Shown one piece after another: positions 20,123 through 32,274 of a stretch of DNA of 64,000 bases. The position numbers were made by a program, and so were the translations under genes. The notes under the pieces are model-generated. The model was not told where the DNA came from. It did not search any database and saw nothing but the letters and a program-made list of their open reading frames with translations. Source of the stretch: Cryptomeria japonica (taxonomy: Eukaryota > Streptophyta > Pinopsida > Cupressales > Cupressaceae). Location: the NCBI RefSeq assembly GCF_030272615.1, contig NC_081412.1, positions 20,933,932-20,997,931 on the forward strand, given 5' to 3'. Each line of letters starts with the position of its first letter. The first letter of the stretch is position 1.

Positions 20123-23100
20123 TTATGACAATAAAGAGTGAAACTTGTCAAAAACTGATTTAAAGTCTTGCATAAATGTCTTCATGGATAAGGACCATGA
20201 CTCAAGCAATGAGGTAGCAACTTCACTTTCCGTTTGCATCTGGGATACCTGTTCCTCCATGGCGTCCAAGGTACTCATCTCTTGAGTGACCATTAAGGCA
20301 TCCAGGTTGAGATAACATTTCTGAAGTATTTGCAATCTTAGTAGTAGAGCCAGTTGAAGTTCCTGCAAATCTCTGGTCTGGTTGCTGATCTCTAACTCTA
20401 TTCTTGCAGTCTGGAGTTGAAATTGGTGAACAGTTTGCCCATATGTGGTGAAGGAATCATAGGGCGTCTTGAAGGTGCTTATGTATGTCTGCAAATCAGT
20501 TTGCAGTTTATCTTTCTGAGAAAACACATCATCATAGAATAAATGGGGTTGACATATCTTACTGAGTAGTAGATTCCCCTCATCTAGAGCATCCCTTATG
20601 TCTCTCTGTGCTTTCTGTAGTTTGGACCGAAAATTTAACTTCTTCACCAAGGCAGTATTCAAAGCCATTTGATGCTTCTTTTGTGCATTGGCTTCAACAA
20701 CATCTTTTAGGCATTGCACCTGGTCTTCTACAACTGTGCATAAGAGTTTCAGTTGAGCTAGAGAGGAATCGGTACTTAGGAGATTGGTACCGGGAATCAA
20801 ACTGGTAAGAGTTTCCACCACAGTTTGAATGACATCTTGCTCCTTTCTCCTTAGCACTTCCAGTCGCTCTTGGGCAAGCTTAATGCTTTGCAACAACTCT
20901 GATTCATTTGCAGATTGGAGGTCCATGAGACTGGTAATGTCAGCTAGTTTGGCTTGACTACCGGTTGCCTTTGGGGTCTCCACTTGCGTGCTCTTTGTCG
21001 CTTCCTCCTCCTTAGCTTTTTGTTTTTCCTCTTCTGCCTTCTTTTGCTCCTCTGCTTCTTTCTTTCTTTCTTTTCTCTTTTTCCTTCTTCCTATCTTCTT
21101 CTTTCCGCTTCTCTTCTTCTTTATCCTTCTTCTTCTTCTCCTCTTCCTGCTTCCTCTTCTCCTCTTCTTTTCTCTTCTCCTCTTCCTGTTTCTTTTCTTC
21201 TTCCTTCTCCTCTTCCTATTTCTTTTTCTCTTCCTCTTTTCTCTTCTCCTCCTCTTTTCTCTTCTCCTCTTCCTGTTGCTTCTTCTCTTCTTCTACCTGT
21301 TTCCTCTTCTCTTCTTCCTCTTTGCTCTTTTTCTCCTCTTCTGTTTGTTTCCTCTTTTCTTCCTGTTTCTCTTTTCCTCCTCTCGTTTCTTTTTCTCATT
21401 CTCTGTTTGCTCTCTGTCAGCCTTTTCTTTGTCCTGTTTCTTCTTGTCCATTCTTTCTTTATCAACTTTTTCCTTTGGTGCATCAGGAGTGACATTTTCA
21501 CTATCCAAGGCATCAACATCAATAGGGTCCATTTGCTCAGTGACCTGTTCTCCTTCACTGTTATACACCTCATCCGGTTTTCCAGTTTTTGGTTCTTGCT
21601 CAACCTTCTTGTTGGCTTTGGACACTTGGTGCAACCTCAGAGCGGCTTTGGCGTGAGAGTGGGTATCTTTTACCACTTCAGGGACTTTCCCTTCTAGCAA
21701 CAAGAGTCTCCTCCTTCTCATGAAGAAGAGGCCTTTATATTTTTCCATAACTTCATAAAGTTCTGAATTAGACACATCAGGAAAATATTGAGCAAATATT
21801 TCCTCTCTTATTTCCTATTCTCTTTCTATGACAATGCGCCATTTGTTGTCTAAAGAATTGTATAAAGGATCCGGTGTTACAGATTTAATTTCTGATGGTG
21901 ATCGGTCATTAATACATAAATATTGAATAACTTCCTGTTCTACTTCCTCTTTCTCATTGTCACTGAAATCATCAAAATAATCTACTAAATCACTCAACAC
22001 TTTTCTCCTAATATTCTTAATAGTTCTTTGACAATGTGTCAAAGGTTTGTAAGAGAAAATATCAATATTTACCAGTGCTGACGATGTCGGTTCATTGTTG
22101 GTTGTCTTTGTCTTCTTCCTTGTTTGCCTAGTCTTCTTAGGCTGTTCTTCAAATTCTGTGTCCTCTGAGTCTGGTGTGTTGCCTTTTGTCTTCCGCTTTC
22201 TCTCAAATACCTTGGCGGGTGCAACTTCTGGTTTCTTCTTTATCGGTGACCGCTTGGTCACTTTAGGACTTGCTGAAGTAACCGGTGCCGATACAGATGG
22301 CACTGCCTTTCCCTTCTTTACTGAAGGTTCTTCAATCGGTGTAACCCTTTCCAGATAGGTACCGGTTCTCTTCTTCTTAGGATCAAGCGGTGAGGCAAGT
22401 AGGGTAGAAGCATACCCGTCTAGCATATCATACATCACCTCATATCCCATAGGCTCCACTTCTTCCTTTCTAGGCTCAACCGCCTCCATTATGCACTCAT
22501 CTACTTTGATGATAAAGAAGATATCTTCTTCATACTTCTTGACAATATCACCAGATATTCTCACCCTTTGCTTCATCTTGCATCTGAACTCATCAAAGTA
22601 TTTGTTCATGACTTCAGGATAACCAGTTCCAACCACTTGAAGACTTTCCTTGATTTTCTTTGTAACCAGTTGGTTAGCAGACCACTGAATATCACCGACT
22701 CCTGGGAAATAGCCTTGGAAGTAGAAGAACAATCCGACCAATAGCTGTCCAAATTTAAATTTCAAGGCATTGTCCTGTTTAATTGACTTCAGGTTCACCA
22801 GAAGTTGCCTTTTCATACAGGTGCATAAATCAAATGAGGCATCTTCCATGATCATCCTATAGGTGGCATTTACCGCTGCAGCAGAGACATAGTTAATTTT
22901 GCTAACATAGAATGTCCGGTAACCTATCACCATGCAAGCATATTTGACCAGATCGTCCTTGATGGTATTGATGGTCATTCCCCATTGGTCGCTCACAAAA
23001 CCGGTGAGCTTGGTCATTTCGGTCTTGATGATCTTCCTTAGGGCTGGCACTTCTCCAACATTACAGAAATCAGTGACGACATGAATTGCTTCCGGTGTGA

Positions 23101-23452
23101 TGTCATGTGTCCGCTCTAAATATATTTTGTCACCATGCACTTTGCTTAGAATGATGCGGATGTGATCATCTGTAAATTCTTCAAGGAAATAGACCGCATT
23201 GTGAAGCTTCTTCTTTTCCAAGATGCTGAATTTTGGTTTGATCTTCTTGTCCTTCTCGCAGAATAAAATTAACTGAGAATGGATCACTAGAGATCCTAGG
23301 TCTTCAATTTTACAATCAATATAATCTGAAATACCTTCCTCAACTATAACACCAGTGGGTATTTGGGATAGGGCATTATATTTTTCCTTCCGTTGGATAA
23401 AATCCATTGAATCAATGGGTGCACTAGAACTAGAGTGCGATGCATAAGCCAT
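20123..23452 (-). pseudogene. Element B ORF2: conserved protein of unknown function (nearly open)
   Basis: ATG at 23452 (MAYASHSSSSAP). One frame covers about 1,110 codons, broken by a TAG at 21815 and a few stops in a low-complexity stretch. The N-terminal domain (residues ~30-380) contains YIDCKIEDLGSLVIH, ILSKVHGDKIYLER, MVIGYRTFYVSKINYVS, MKRQLLVNLKSIKQD and FKFGQLLVGLFFYF, all alignable with Element A and in part with C. Then come a Lys/Pro/Ser-rich linker with basic clusters (TRKKTKTTNN), a second block (LVDYFDDFSDNEKEEVEQEV), a long Lys/Glu/Arg-rich tract (about 21000-21420) and a C-terminal coiled coil (20123-20983). No enzymatic motif is seen. It occupies the position of pol. Function unknown. 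Confidence 0.8.
21000..21420 (-). repeat. Purine-rich low-complexity tract coding Lys/Glu/Arg repeats
   Basis: Plus-strand TTCTTCTCCTCTTCC-type repeats encode EEKRR/KKK-rich protein on the minus strand, inside ORF2 of Element B. The tract is open or nearly open in more than one frame, so length changes here may have caused the apparent stops. The long plus-strand Ser/Leu/Phe ORFs are its antisense shadow. Confidence 0.8.
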
Positions 23453-23893
23453 GATAAACAGAGAAAAAAAAAAAAAACCTTTGCAAGTTGAGATTTGGGC
23501 ATTACAAATTACACTTCGCCACACACTACTTCAGTTGTTGGATCACCGCTTTGAGTTCTACACTTGACCGATTGATATTATCTTCTGATTCTTCTTCAAG
23601 GTTTTGAATTCTCTTTGAATCGCAAGACAAATCGCCTTTTGTTGCTCTGCACTTGAAAACTTCTTCGCTCGCAAACTGATAAGTGAAAATGACTTGAAAA
23701 TCCCTTTTAAACTAATTCTTCACCTACCATAATAAATGCTCCACCATTAGGGCATAAACCCTAATTTGCCTTTTACCGTTTTTGGTCTTCTGTCAATTGA
23801 TAGGTATCTCATACCAGTTAAGGTCTTTTACTAGTGTAAACCGGGGGTTTGAAACATTTCACCGATTTGTTTCCCCCTAAGCTTTTCTGTAGC
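23453..23893 (-). other. Element B ORF1-ORF2 spacer
   Basis: About 440 bp between cistrons with no sustained frame. It includes a CCCCCTAAGC tract near 23873 (purine-rich on the minus strand) that resembles the PPT-like motifs near the 3' end. Confidence 0.5.
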
Positions 23894-25174
23894 TTAGTTT
23901 GCTGGTTCAGAGATTTTCACACTAGGTGCAGAAACCAGATCTTCTTGAGACACTTCTTCTAGCTTCTTTTTCCAGGTTTTCTTCATATCCACTTGAACAG
24001 TTTCAACATCAATCTTTCCTTCCGGAGTGACCGGTATATCATCTGATATATTCTTTCTCATTCTGCAGAATCTTGCTGTATGACCCAGTTTGTTACAATG
24101 ATAGCAAACCATTCCAGGTGCTCTCCAAGGTCCTTTATTCATGTTTCCATTCTTCTTTCTGCATGTTGCAGCAGTGTGACCACTACCATGACAAATCAAA
24201 CAGGTTGCCCTCCATCCGGTTGCCACTTGATAGCCACCGCTATCTGATTGATGATTATAGGTATTAAACCGGTTTGGATTCCGGTTCCTAGAGGGTTCAG
24301 AAAAAACTCCTTGACTCCTTTGAGGATACCTTCCGGTGTTGTGCATGACAGACTTGCATTCAAATGCTCTATGCCCAAACTTGTTGCATGCATAACAATT
24401 TCCATTGAATCTATTGGATCTAGGCTTATTGTTTAGAAAGTAAGGAAAGTTATTATAAGCCTTATTTCTACATACATTAGCAGTATGTCCTTCCTTGAGA
24501 CAATTAAAGCAAACAGGTTTGAACTTTTGCTTACCTTTATCCTTTGAGGTTGGTTGCTTCTTTGATGCTACATCTTTTGCTCTAGAGGTCTCACCTTCCT
24601 CATATTCAGAGAAACCAAGTCCATTAGTATTCTTTACCGGTTTAGCTGATTCAAGCTTTTGCTATAGCTTAACAGTGCTCTTATTGAATTTGGCAAGTAT
24701 TTCTTTTGACTCAGTGAGTTCTTTGGAAATAATAGCATTGGATTCCTTCAAAGTTGCATTCTCAGAAATAGCCATGTTTAGTTTACCTTGCATTTCCTCT
24801 TTTTCCACTTTACTCTCTTGGAGATGAGCGGTAAGTGCACTAATTTCTTGCTTCAGCTTGGAGATCTCATGATCTTTGTCTTTTACCAGATCTTCAGCTT
24901 TTCTCCGATTCTCAAGCTCTTGACACATTCTGATAGTCAGTCCTTCAAGTTCCCTTCTTAGGTTAGCATTAGACTCATTCATTTTTTCAACTTCTTCAAC
25001 TAGGGCTTCCATGTTCACTTCATTAGAGGAACTATTTTCAGTTAGCTCCATCAGTTTCTTAGCATGCTCTCTTCTTTTTTCCATAGAGGCCTTATACTTG
25101 ACTTTGAGTTCATCATAGGCTTTCTCAATCTGAGTGAGCCGATGAGTAAGTTCCCTCATAGTGTATTCCCCCAT
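23894..25174 (-). pseudogene. Element B ORF1: coiled-coil and zinc-knuckle protein (gag-like), one stop
   Basis: A 427-codon frame from ATG 25174 (MGEYTMRELTHRL) has a single TAG at 24662-24664, in a context where CAG is likely. Residues ~1-165 form a strong coiled coil (EKAYDELKVKYKASMEKRRE, LKQEISALTAHLQESKVEKE). Four canonical CCHC knuckles follow: CFNCLKEGHTANVC, CYACNKFGHRAFEC, CLICHGSGHTAATC and CYHCNKLGHTARFC, with Arg/Asn-rich spacers. The C-terminus is acidic and basic (DMKKTWKKKLEEV). By analogy with retroviral nucleocapsid it should bind RNA. It lacks a recognisable UBN2 gag core. The frame is open upstream through the PBS (NWYQSQ) into the LTR. Confidence 0.83.
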
Positions 25175-25210
25175 ATCTCTTTCCAAGTGGTTAAACTTAT
25201 AGAAAGGTTG

Positions 25211-25222
25211 GCTCTGATACCA
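25211..25222 (-). promoter_or_regulatory. Element B primer binding site (tRNA-iMet)
   Basis: The minus strand reads TGGTATCAGAGC just inside the 5' LTR, the same primer site as in Elements A and C and in Copia-3 and Copia-4. Confidence 0.9.
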
Positions 25223-25224
25223 AT

Positions 25225-26393
25225 TGATGAATACTAAGAGGGGGGATGAATTAGTATACCAAAAAATACTGAACTCAAACACTTAAACAATTTAGCAGTA
25301 AACCGGTAAAACAATTTTACTAACAAACTGGTTAACACAAATGCAAACCAAACAACAAATAAAGAATTCACCCACAGAAGCACAATCACCATAACACAAG
25401 AGATTTTGACGTGGAAACCCAAATGGGAAAAACCACGGTGAGATGAAACTCACAAGTAATTATCTGCAGAATAGTAACCGGACCGGTTAAGGTCATACAA
25501 TGTTCTTCACCAGAACAGATCCTGTTAGGAATCTCAATCTCTGTTAGGAGATAAGTCCGATTAAAGACTACCTTGTGAGAGGATTTCAGATCCACAATTG
25601 TGAACCACCTTGTTAGAGGATTCAAAAAGGCTTTGCCAAGCCTACCCGGTTAAGGGTTTCAGACTTGTCGAAGATGTGAGTAATCAACAAGTGAATGATC
25701 TAGCAAATAGCACAGTCTGCTTGGTTAGATCCATGATAGCTCATTGCTAATACATTTCAGCATTACTTCAATTTTCAGTAAATCCACACTCTGTTACTAC
25801 GCATAGACTTGATCTTCTCTTTTAAGATCGCACATACAAAAACTTATCAACCACCCAAAAAAATTTTTAACCAACTCTCTTATCCAAAACCCTAGACATG
25901 ATGTCCTTAAAAAGGAATCTGATTTCATGTCGGTCCAATAGGATTACAATACAAGTTCCTAGGTTCATTGTATCTAGACACATTTGGTAACACGACACAA
26001 AATCACTGTCATAGTGTCGGTGGATGATAACTCATCACAAAAATACCGGTTGGTAACTCATCACAAAAATACCGGTTGGTAACTCATCACAGAGTATTAC
26101 CAGTTCATACAACTTTACCGATTACCGGTTGACAAAAATGAAGATTGGGAAAATGATAACTGCCGCTTTAGTTCCTTCATTCCGCTTGAGATCCTCAAAC
26201 TGCTTGAGGTCTACATACCGCTTGAGATCGGTAAACACTTTCTGCAGAACACCAATAGTCTAAAGACTATAATACATAATACCGGTTTGGAACAAATACT
26301 GGTTGAGCATAACTCATACATACAAAAAGTGATCTCAAAGCAAGTGTGTGTCCATCAATGACAATCACAACATAATCATTAAAAATGCCAACA
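25225..26393 (-). repeat. Element B 5' LTR
   Basis: The partner of 18687-19847. It has an extra tandem copy of ATACCGGTTGGTAACTCATC near 26040-26090, so the two LTRs differ by small indels as well as substitutions. ACCGGT occurs several times. Confidence 0.92.
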
Positions 26394-27090
26394 CGACCGT
26401 TGGATGAACAAAGATCAATGACTTAGGGTGGATTTCAAGGCGAATGTGGGAAGTGAACAACTTTATGAGAACTTTGTCCGGAAAAGTGACACGAGTATGG
26501 TGACGTGCCCAAAAACTGACAGAAATCATGGGACCCATGACAACTGACAACAGGTACCATCATCCATTGGATGAGCAAAGATCAATGGCTTAGGGTGGAA
26601 TTCGGCCCGAATGTGGGAAGTGAACACATTTGGGAGAACTTCGCCCGGAATTGAAACATTTTAAATTTAATTAAATATAATTAAGTCTATAAAGCACTTT
26701 TTCGGGCGGAAGTTTAAAATTATTAACAGACTTAAAAAACAGACCCGTAAACTCACAACAGGTACCTTGGTTCCTCATCTGTTGGATTAGCAAAGATCAA
26801 CGACTTAGGGTGGATTTTGGCCCGAATGTGGGAAGTGAACACATTTGGGAGAACTTTGCCCGGAATTGAAACATTTTAAATTTAATTAAATATAATTAAG
26901 TCTATAAAGCACTTTTTTGGGCGAAAGTTTAAAATTATTAAATAGACTTAAAAAAACAGACCTTTAAAGTCACAACAGGTACCTTGGTCCCTCGTTCGTT
27001 GGATGAGCAAAGATCAACGGCTTAGGGTGGATTTTGGCCCAAATGTGGGAAGTGAACACATTTGGGAGAACTTCGCCCGAAATTGAATGT
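26394..27090 (+). repeat. Tandem ~275-bp repeat array, right part
   Basis: Four more units start with CCGTTGGATGA-type sequence near 26397, 26561, 26775 and 26991. Spacing is shorter (about 165-215 bp) because the TGACGTGCC segment is partly deleted in the later units. The array ends about 500 bp upstream of the plus-strand gene at 27608, so it may have been its upstream region. Confidence 0.85.
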
Positions 27091-27295
27091 ATTACATTTA
27101 ATGTCCTCATAATTTATACTGAAGTAGTGAATGTTTTGTCCTTCGGCATTGAATAGTTATTAATAATAATTAATAAAATTACAACATGATTCTTAATGTC
27201 CTCAGAATTTATACCGAAGTAATGAATGTTTTGTCCTTCGACATCGAATAGTTATTAATAGTAATTAATAAAATTACAACATGATTCTAAATATT
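27091..27295 (+). repeat. Tandem duplication, ~100-bp unit
   Basis: Two copies share ATGTTTTGTCCTTCG, GAATAGTTATTAATA and AAAATTACAACATGATTCT. Each is preceded by AATGTCCTCA-AATTTATAC. AT-rich and non-coding. Confidence 0.85.
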
Positions 27296-27317
27296 TTGCC
27301 CTTTAGGTTTTACTTTT

Positions 27318-27515
27318 CTACTTTTCAGAGTTTTCAAAATAAGAGATTCGTAAATCATAATCATCTTTCATTTCTTGGACAAACCTGTAAATCGAGGGAG
27401 ATTCAGAAACAACTGCTAGATTGAGGAATGCAAGTTGCAACAGAGACTGTCTGCGCCAATCTAGTGAAATAGGAATTCCAATTTTTGGGTAAAATCTAGA
27501 ACACCTACATCCCAC
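27318..27515 (-). other. Short minus-strand coding-like fragment
   Basis: 65 codons with protein-like composition (SLLQLAFLNLAVVSE, FVQEMKDDYDLRISYF) but no recognised family and no continuation. It could be a captured exon or chance. Listed because it is the only such stretch between the repeats and the plus-strand gene. Confidence 0.2.
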
Positions 27516-27607
27516 CTTTTTTGCTTTTGGTAATCTTGTGGTCCAATTTGAGGGTTAGCATTTTTTAGGTTTTTATCTAGCATTATTTTGAATTATTAAC
27601 AATAATA

Positions 27608-30600
27608 GTGATGGGGAAAACGGGAAGCAATAGTTCAACAAGAAGCCAAGTGAAAAACAAAATTTACCTAACCGAACTGGTTAAAACACTAGGTTTCATT
27701 GATGAATACCATGATATTTATGACCCTGCTATCCATGGTGAAAAGCGTATCATAGATATTAGATATACATTGTCTAGTAAGGTGGCAGATGCATCTAGGG
27801 CAAAATTTACTATTTTCAACCCAATGTTAAAACAAAAAACAAATAAAATCGAATCATGGGATGTTGGATTGAGAAGCATGATGTTACCTGAAGTATTCCC
27901 TTGCCTTGATTTTGTCATGGTCTGCGCTGAAAATTATGATGAAGATAAAAAAGAAATTGTCAATAAAAATACAAAAGAAGAAATTCTATCCATAAGCGAG
28001 GGAGAATTTGCTTGTTTGTTGAACCTAGGATTTGAAGCCCAAAACTCAAATGTCCAAATTAACCTTGAAAAGCTGGCAGGGAATTATGAGAGTCTCGATC
28101 CAAGTCACAGAGATTCATTTATCAAAGGTCTAATAAAGAGTGGTAGTGGTATTATGTTGGATCAGAATCACAAGCCTCCTTATGATTCTAACATTTTTGT
28201 TCCATGGGTTGGGGATACTATTTCCTTGCTATCATTTTGCCTGGGATTGGAAAATGATAGGGAAGTGGGTGCAAGCCTTCTTGAAATGATTTATAATATC
28301 CATTGTGTAGGTCAGCCAGTAAGATATAATTTTATTGAGCACATTGTAAAATCCATGCAAAAACAATTACTAATGATCAAAAAAGGTTCCTGTAAGACAT
28401 TTAGGTTCTCATCCTACGTGTGCTATCTCCTTCTATCCAAGTATCATGCAATATTTGAGACCAACAAGCTTTAAATTGTGAGCTATAAGATTGACGAGAA
28501 GACTGGGAAGAGAACATAGTGTCCAATATATGATTGGACGCCAAAGATAAGGATGCATGATAACAAAAAGAACTACAACCATTTTGTAGACTTCTTTTTG
28601 GCACCAACGTATAATGAAATTACAAGCACTCCAATGCCTAGGTTGTCTGTGTGTTGTAGAGATTGCATTCAACTCGGAAGTCAAATAGAATTGGCTGGTT
28701 CTTCATGGAAAAATTCATTGTGTTAAGGTTTTACGGATCGACAGTAAAACCATACAGACTTCCAATACATGTGACAGAGAGGGTATTTGCATTAGAGTAT
28801 GTACAGAAATTGGAGAGCACAGATAGGCACTTCCATGGTCAGCAAAAGAAGAGCATATTTCCTTCCTTGCCTTTCTCATGTGGAGGGTTCACATTTGAGA
28901 GAAAAGCATTCAATGTGGCACATGATTTTTTGACAGTTTTTAACTTTGGTGATGAGGGTCTCTGGCAGTATGATCCAATCAATGTAGTTCAAGCAAGGCT
29001 TAAGAAAAATGGGAACTCTTCAACGTTATGTCAACATGAAAGTAAACCATTGCTAGAAAAACTTAGAAACATGGACTCCTGGGATGAGGTTAAAAAAAAA
29101 TGGAGAAAATTGCAACTGACAATAACATTTCAACAGAAGAAATTTCATCACAAATTATGGCATTGCAAATGCACACAAAGAGGTCCTACAATTTCTACCT
29201 AAAATCTACTAATCCATCTAACAAATCTATTCCCAAATCAATTCTGCATGAATGTAAAGAGAATTATTTCACTCAAACCAAAATAAATGATTTTTGGACT
29301 ATGAGGAGGAATATCGGTGAACCAAAGACAAGTGCATAATTTGAGAGCATCGACGAGGATGTAGAGTTTAACAAATTGTGGGATATGGAGCAAGACAGGA
29401 CTGAAGATGATGATGAGCATGAGGTTGCCGTTGAGCCCCCTGCAACAACTACTACAGTCCCAAAAATATTAGGTGGAGTCAGTGAGTCCATGAAAGAAAA
29501 ATATAGCAAAGGGGCAAACCTTGTGGAAAAAATGGGTTTTGAAGGTGGTGGTCTAGGTGCTAGAGGAGAGGGCATTTGGTATCCACTTTAGGTACAACTT
29601 CCATCATAGTCAAAATCAAAAGGTCATCTTAAACCAGTCATTGGACTTGACTCTTCAGATTCATCATGGATAGGTACTACTCATTACCCTTAGGGTCCAC
29701 CTACATTTGTTTCAGGTTCAAATCCACAACCACCACCACATCATGGTATTCCCATTGGTGGTGAATCAAGTGCCACTGCCACTAGTGGGGAATCTGGGGA
29801 TAGTATTCCTATTATTGTTCAGTCAAGTGCCGCTATGATTGGTGGGGTTGGCATGGGTACTACTATTGATACTAGTTGTCTTGGTGTTGGACAAGGGCAA
29901 CAACAAAATATCTCTCGCAAGAGGCCACTAAAGGTAGATACTCAATCTCATACTATTGAGAATCCTATATCAAGTGCCACTAACACTACAAATCAATCAT
30001 TTGCAGCTTCAGATCACACACCTCAAAAGACTATGAAAACTACACATGAAAGTGTCAGTGGGAGTGGGACAGCATCAGGAACTATTGTTGGTAATCCTGG
30101 TCAAGCATTAGTTAAAACCACAGGAATAAGTGGAACTGGAGCCTATGGTATTCCTATGTCACCTTTCAAACATTCAATTGCTTCAACAAGCCCAGATTTT
30201 CAATTTCGTGATTACTATGAAAAATATGAACACACAACAAAAGCAAATAAAGAAAAAAAGAAAGCATTTCATAGGGTTTCCATATCTGAAGTTGTAAACA
30301 AATAACCTGCAAGGAACAGGGTATTTCCAACATATGACCCACATAAAGATATGATGGAGTTCATGGTTGTTATGCCCCCGACCCCATCTAAAGATAAAAA
30401 TCCACCACACAGTCAGATAGATCCCTCTCAATTTCAAGTTAGCACTCTCCAAATGGATTTTTCCAAAGTACATAATGTGGACAAAATTAGTGTGTCAAAA
30501 AAGACTAACAAAGTGGTCTACACTTCACTGCTAAAGGTGGAGAGAGAAAAAAATAAATTGGAGAAACAAATAGAAAAGTTACAGGCAGACCTGGAAAACG

Positions 30601-31650
30601 AAAAATCAAGGAGGAAAACAGCAGATAGCAAGTGCAATGATTTACAGAAAAGGATAAAAAATTTGGGCTCTGCAGTAGAAATTATAGAGCAGGAGAAGAA
30701 CGATGCAGAATTGAAGGACCTGACAGAAAAACTGGCTAAAAGCAATAAAAAAATTGTTGAGGAAAAAGCCAGTTTTCAAAAATTATACAAAAGTTATGAG
30801 TCTGTTGCCGCCGAAATGAGAAAATTACAGGACCTCTTGGATCATTGGAAGGAAAAAGAAAAACATTTGCAAGAGAAAGTAGAGGAAGAAAGAAAAAAAT
30901 GTGCACAAATGAAAGAAGACTTGCAAAATGCAAATGATAAAATGAAAACTTTGGAGGATTGAAAGATAATATGAAAAATACAACGAAGTATATACAAGAA
31001 AATATTTGGTGGCAATATTGCAGAGGAGTGAGAAGTCGTGTGAATGGTTTCAATTGATTGAAAATATGAGACTAATTTTTATAAAAATCAAAGGGCACTA
31101 TGAGAAGAGCACACATGTTTATTCAAAAGAGAAAATGACAAAAAAGATTTTGAAAGTAGTCTACAGTTCCAGTGACAGCTACTTGTCATCCAAGGGAATT
31201 AAGAGCCACATTGATGCCACAGTTAAGACATCATCTACCATTCAAAAATACCAAAAGCTAAGGGAAACAACAGAAGTTATGGAAAGTTGTGGAAAAAAGA
31301 TATTGAAGCTGCAAGAAAAGAAAAATAATTTGATTAAACTTGGTTTGCCTAAGCCTGTTGACACATCAAATAAATTCATTGAAGAAGAAGCTTACAAAAA
31401 AAGAATGGAGATAAAAATGAAGTCTGATTTAGACTTGCTTCCAAAGGACACAACTCCCAAAAGCTTTCTGGAATTCATCCAACCATTTACAACTCTAAAT
31501 TCGGTATTGGATGAAACAGTGATGTCAAGTAAATCTTCTAAATATGGAATGTTGACGAAGTTGGAGTTGACTTTCCATAGTTTACAGAATATTGACCTTC
31601 CATCAGACGAAGAGTGGAGCACCCTACAAAAACTGACACATAATTCTTAA
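27608..31650 (+). pseudogene. Large plus-strand gene of hAT-L with ORF2-like segment, G-patch and coiled coil (broken)
   Basis: About 1,340 codons in one direction, in three frames joined by frameshifts near 28700, 29150 and 30965, with a few stops. From ATG near 27611: an N-terminal domain (KIYLTELVKTLGFIDEYH). Around 28350-28446, MQKQLLMIKKG and FRFSSYVCYLLLSKY resemble the LLINLEKIKG / FRYDNLIVYLMLFF segment of Elements A and B. At about 29490-29589 lies a G-patch-like motif (LVEKMGFEGGGLGARGEG). Then come a Ser/Thr/Gly-rich linker, a strong coiled coil (30530-30960, EREKNKLEKQIEKLQADLE) and a helical C-terminus (31006-31650). G-patches bind RNA or RNA helicases in other proteins. It runs divergently from repeats and convergently to the transposase. 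Function unknown. Confidence 0.65.
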
Positions 31651-31714
31651 GAATCATAGTATGTATTGCACAATTTTCTTCTTTTATTCTTAATTTCAAG
31701 GTTTTATGTTTTTT

Positions 31715-31985
31715 CTGTTTGCTATTTTGCTAATCCAGCCTATGAATCTATGATGCACTCGCTATTGCTATTTTGCTAATCCAGCCTATGAATCTATTTT
31801 ATGAATAGGAAAAACATAGCACTCGCTATTGCTATTTTGCTCATCCAGCCTATGGATCTATGATGCACTCGCTATTGCTATTTTGCTAATCCAGCCTATG
31901 AATCTATTTTATGAATAGGAAAAAAACAACACTCGCTATTGCTATTTTGCTAATCCAGCCTATGAATCTATGATGCACAGTGCAA
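31715..31985 (+). repeat. Tandem repeat, alternating ~60/75-bp units
   Basis: Five copies of GCTATTTTGCTAATCCAGCC followed by TATGAATCTATGATGC or a TTTTATGAATAGGAAAAA variant, arranged alternately. Located 65 bp after the end of the plus-strand gene. Confidence 0.9.
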
Positions 31986-32274
31986 AACTTCAGCCAGTAA
32001 ATTTGTATTCTCAAATTCTCCCTTGCTTTAACATTTATGCATTTCTCTATTTCTGATTAGTAGGTTTTAGGCACTGCTATTATCTATGTTTAATTTGTCA
32101 TGGTGTGAATTCATATTTAATTTTGAACTCTGTTTTTTGAACAGGAGACATCAAACATGTAGCAGATGTTAAATTGCTAATACGACCTGTGATGGCCATA
32201 TAAATTTGTGCTGAGTTTGTGATTTTGATGTTCAGTCTTCATATGTTGCAAACTTGCAATTCGACCTGAAGCTA

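Larger units (their letters stand above)
18687..26393 (-). mobile_element. Element B: non-autonomous LTR retrotransposon with ORF1/ORF2
   Basis: LTRs of about 1.16 kb (18687-19847 and 25225-26393) flank an interior with PBS, ORF1, ORF2 and PPT, all on the minus strand. The host repeat continues across the site: CGACT (18682-18686) and CGACC (26394-26398) form the duplication with one mismatch. No pol domain is visible in the 7.7-kb element. It is the best preserved complete example of the A/B/C family here and the youngest layer of the left nest. Confidence 0.92.

Noticed and set aside
20954-21697. Long plus-strand Ser/Leu/Phe-rich ORFs (222-247 codons)
   Set aside because: They are the antisense of the purine-rich Lys/Glu/Arg tract of Element B ORF2. 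Their length comes from low-complexity sequence without stops.
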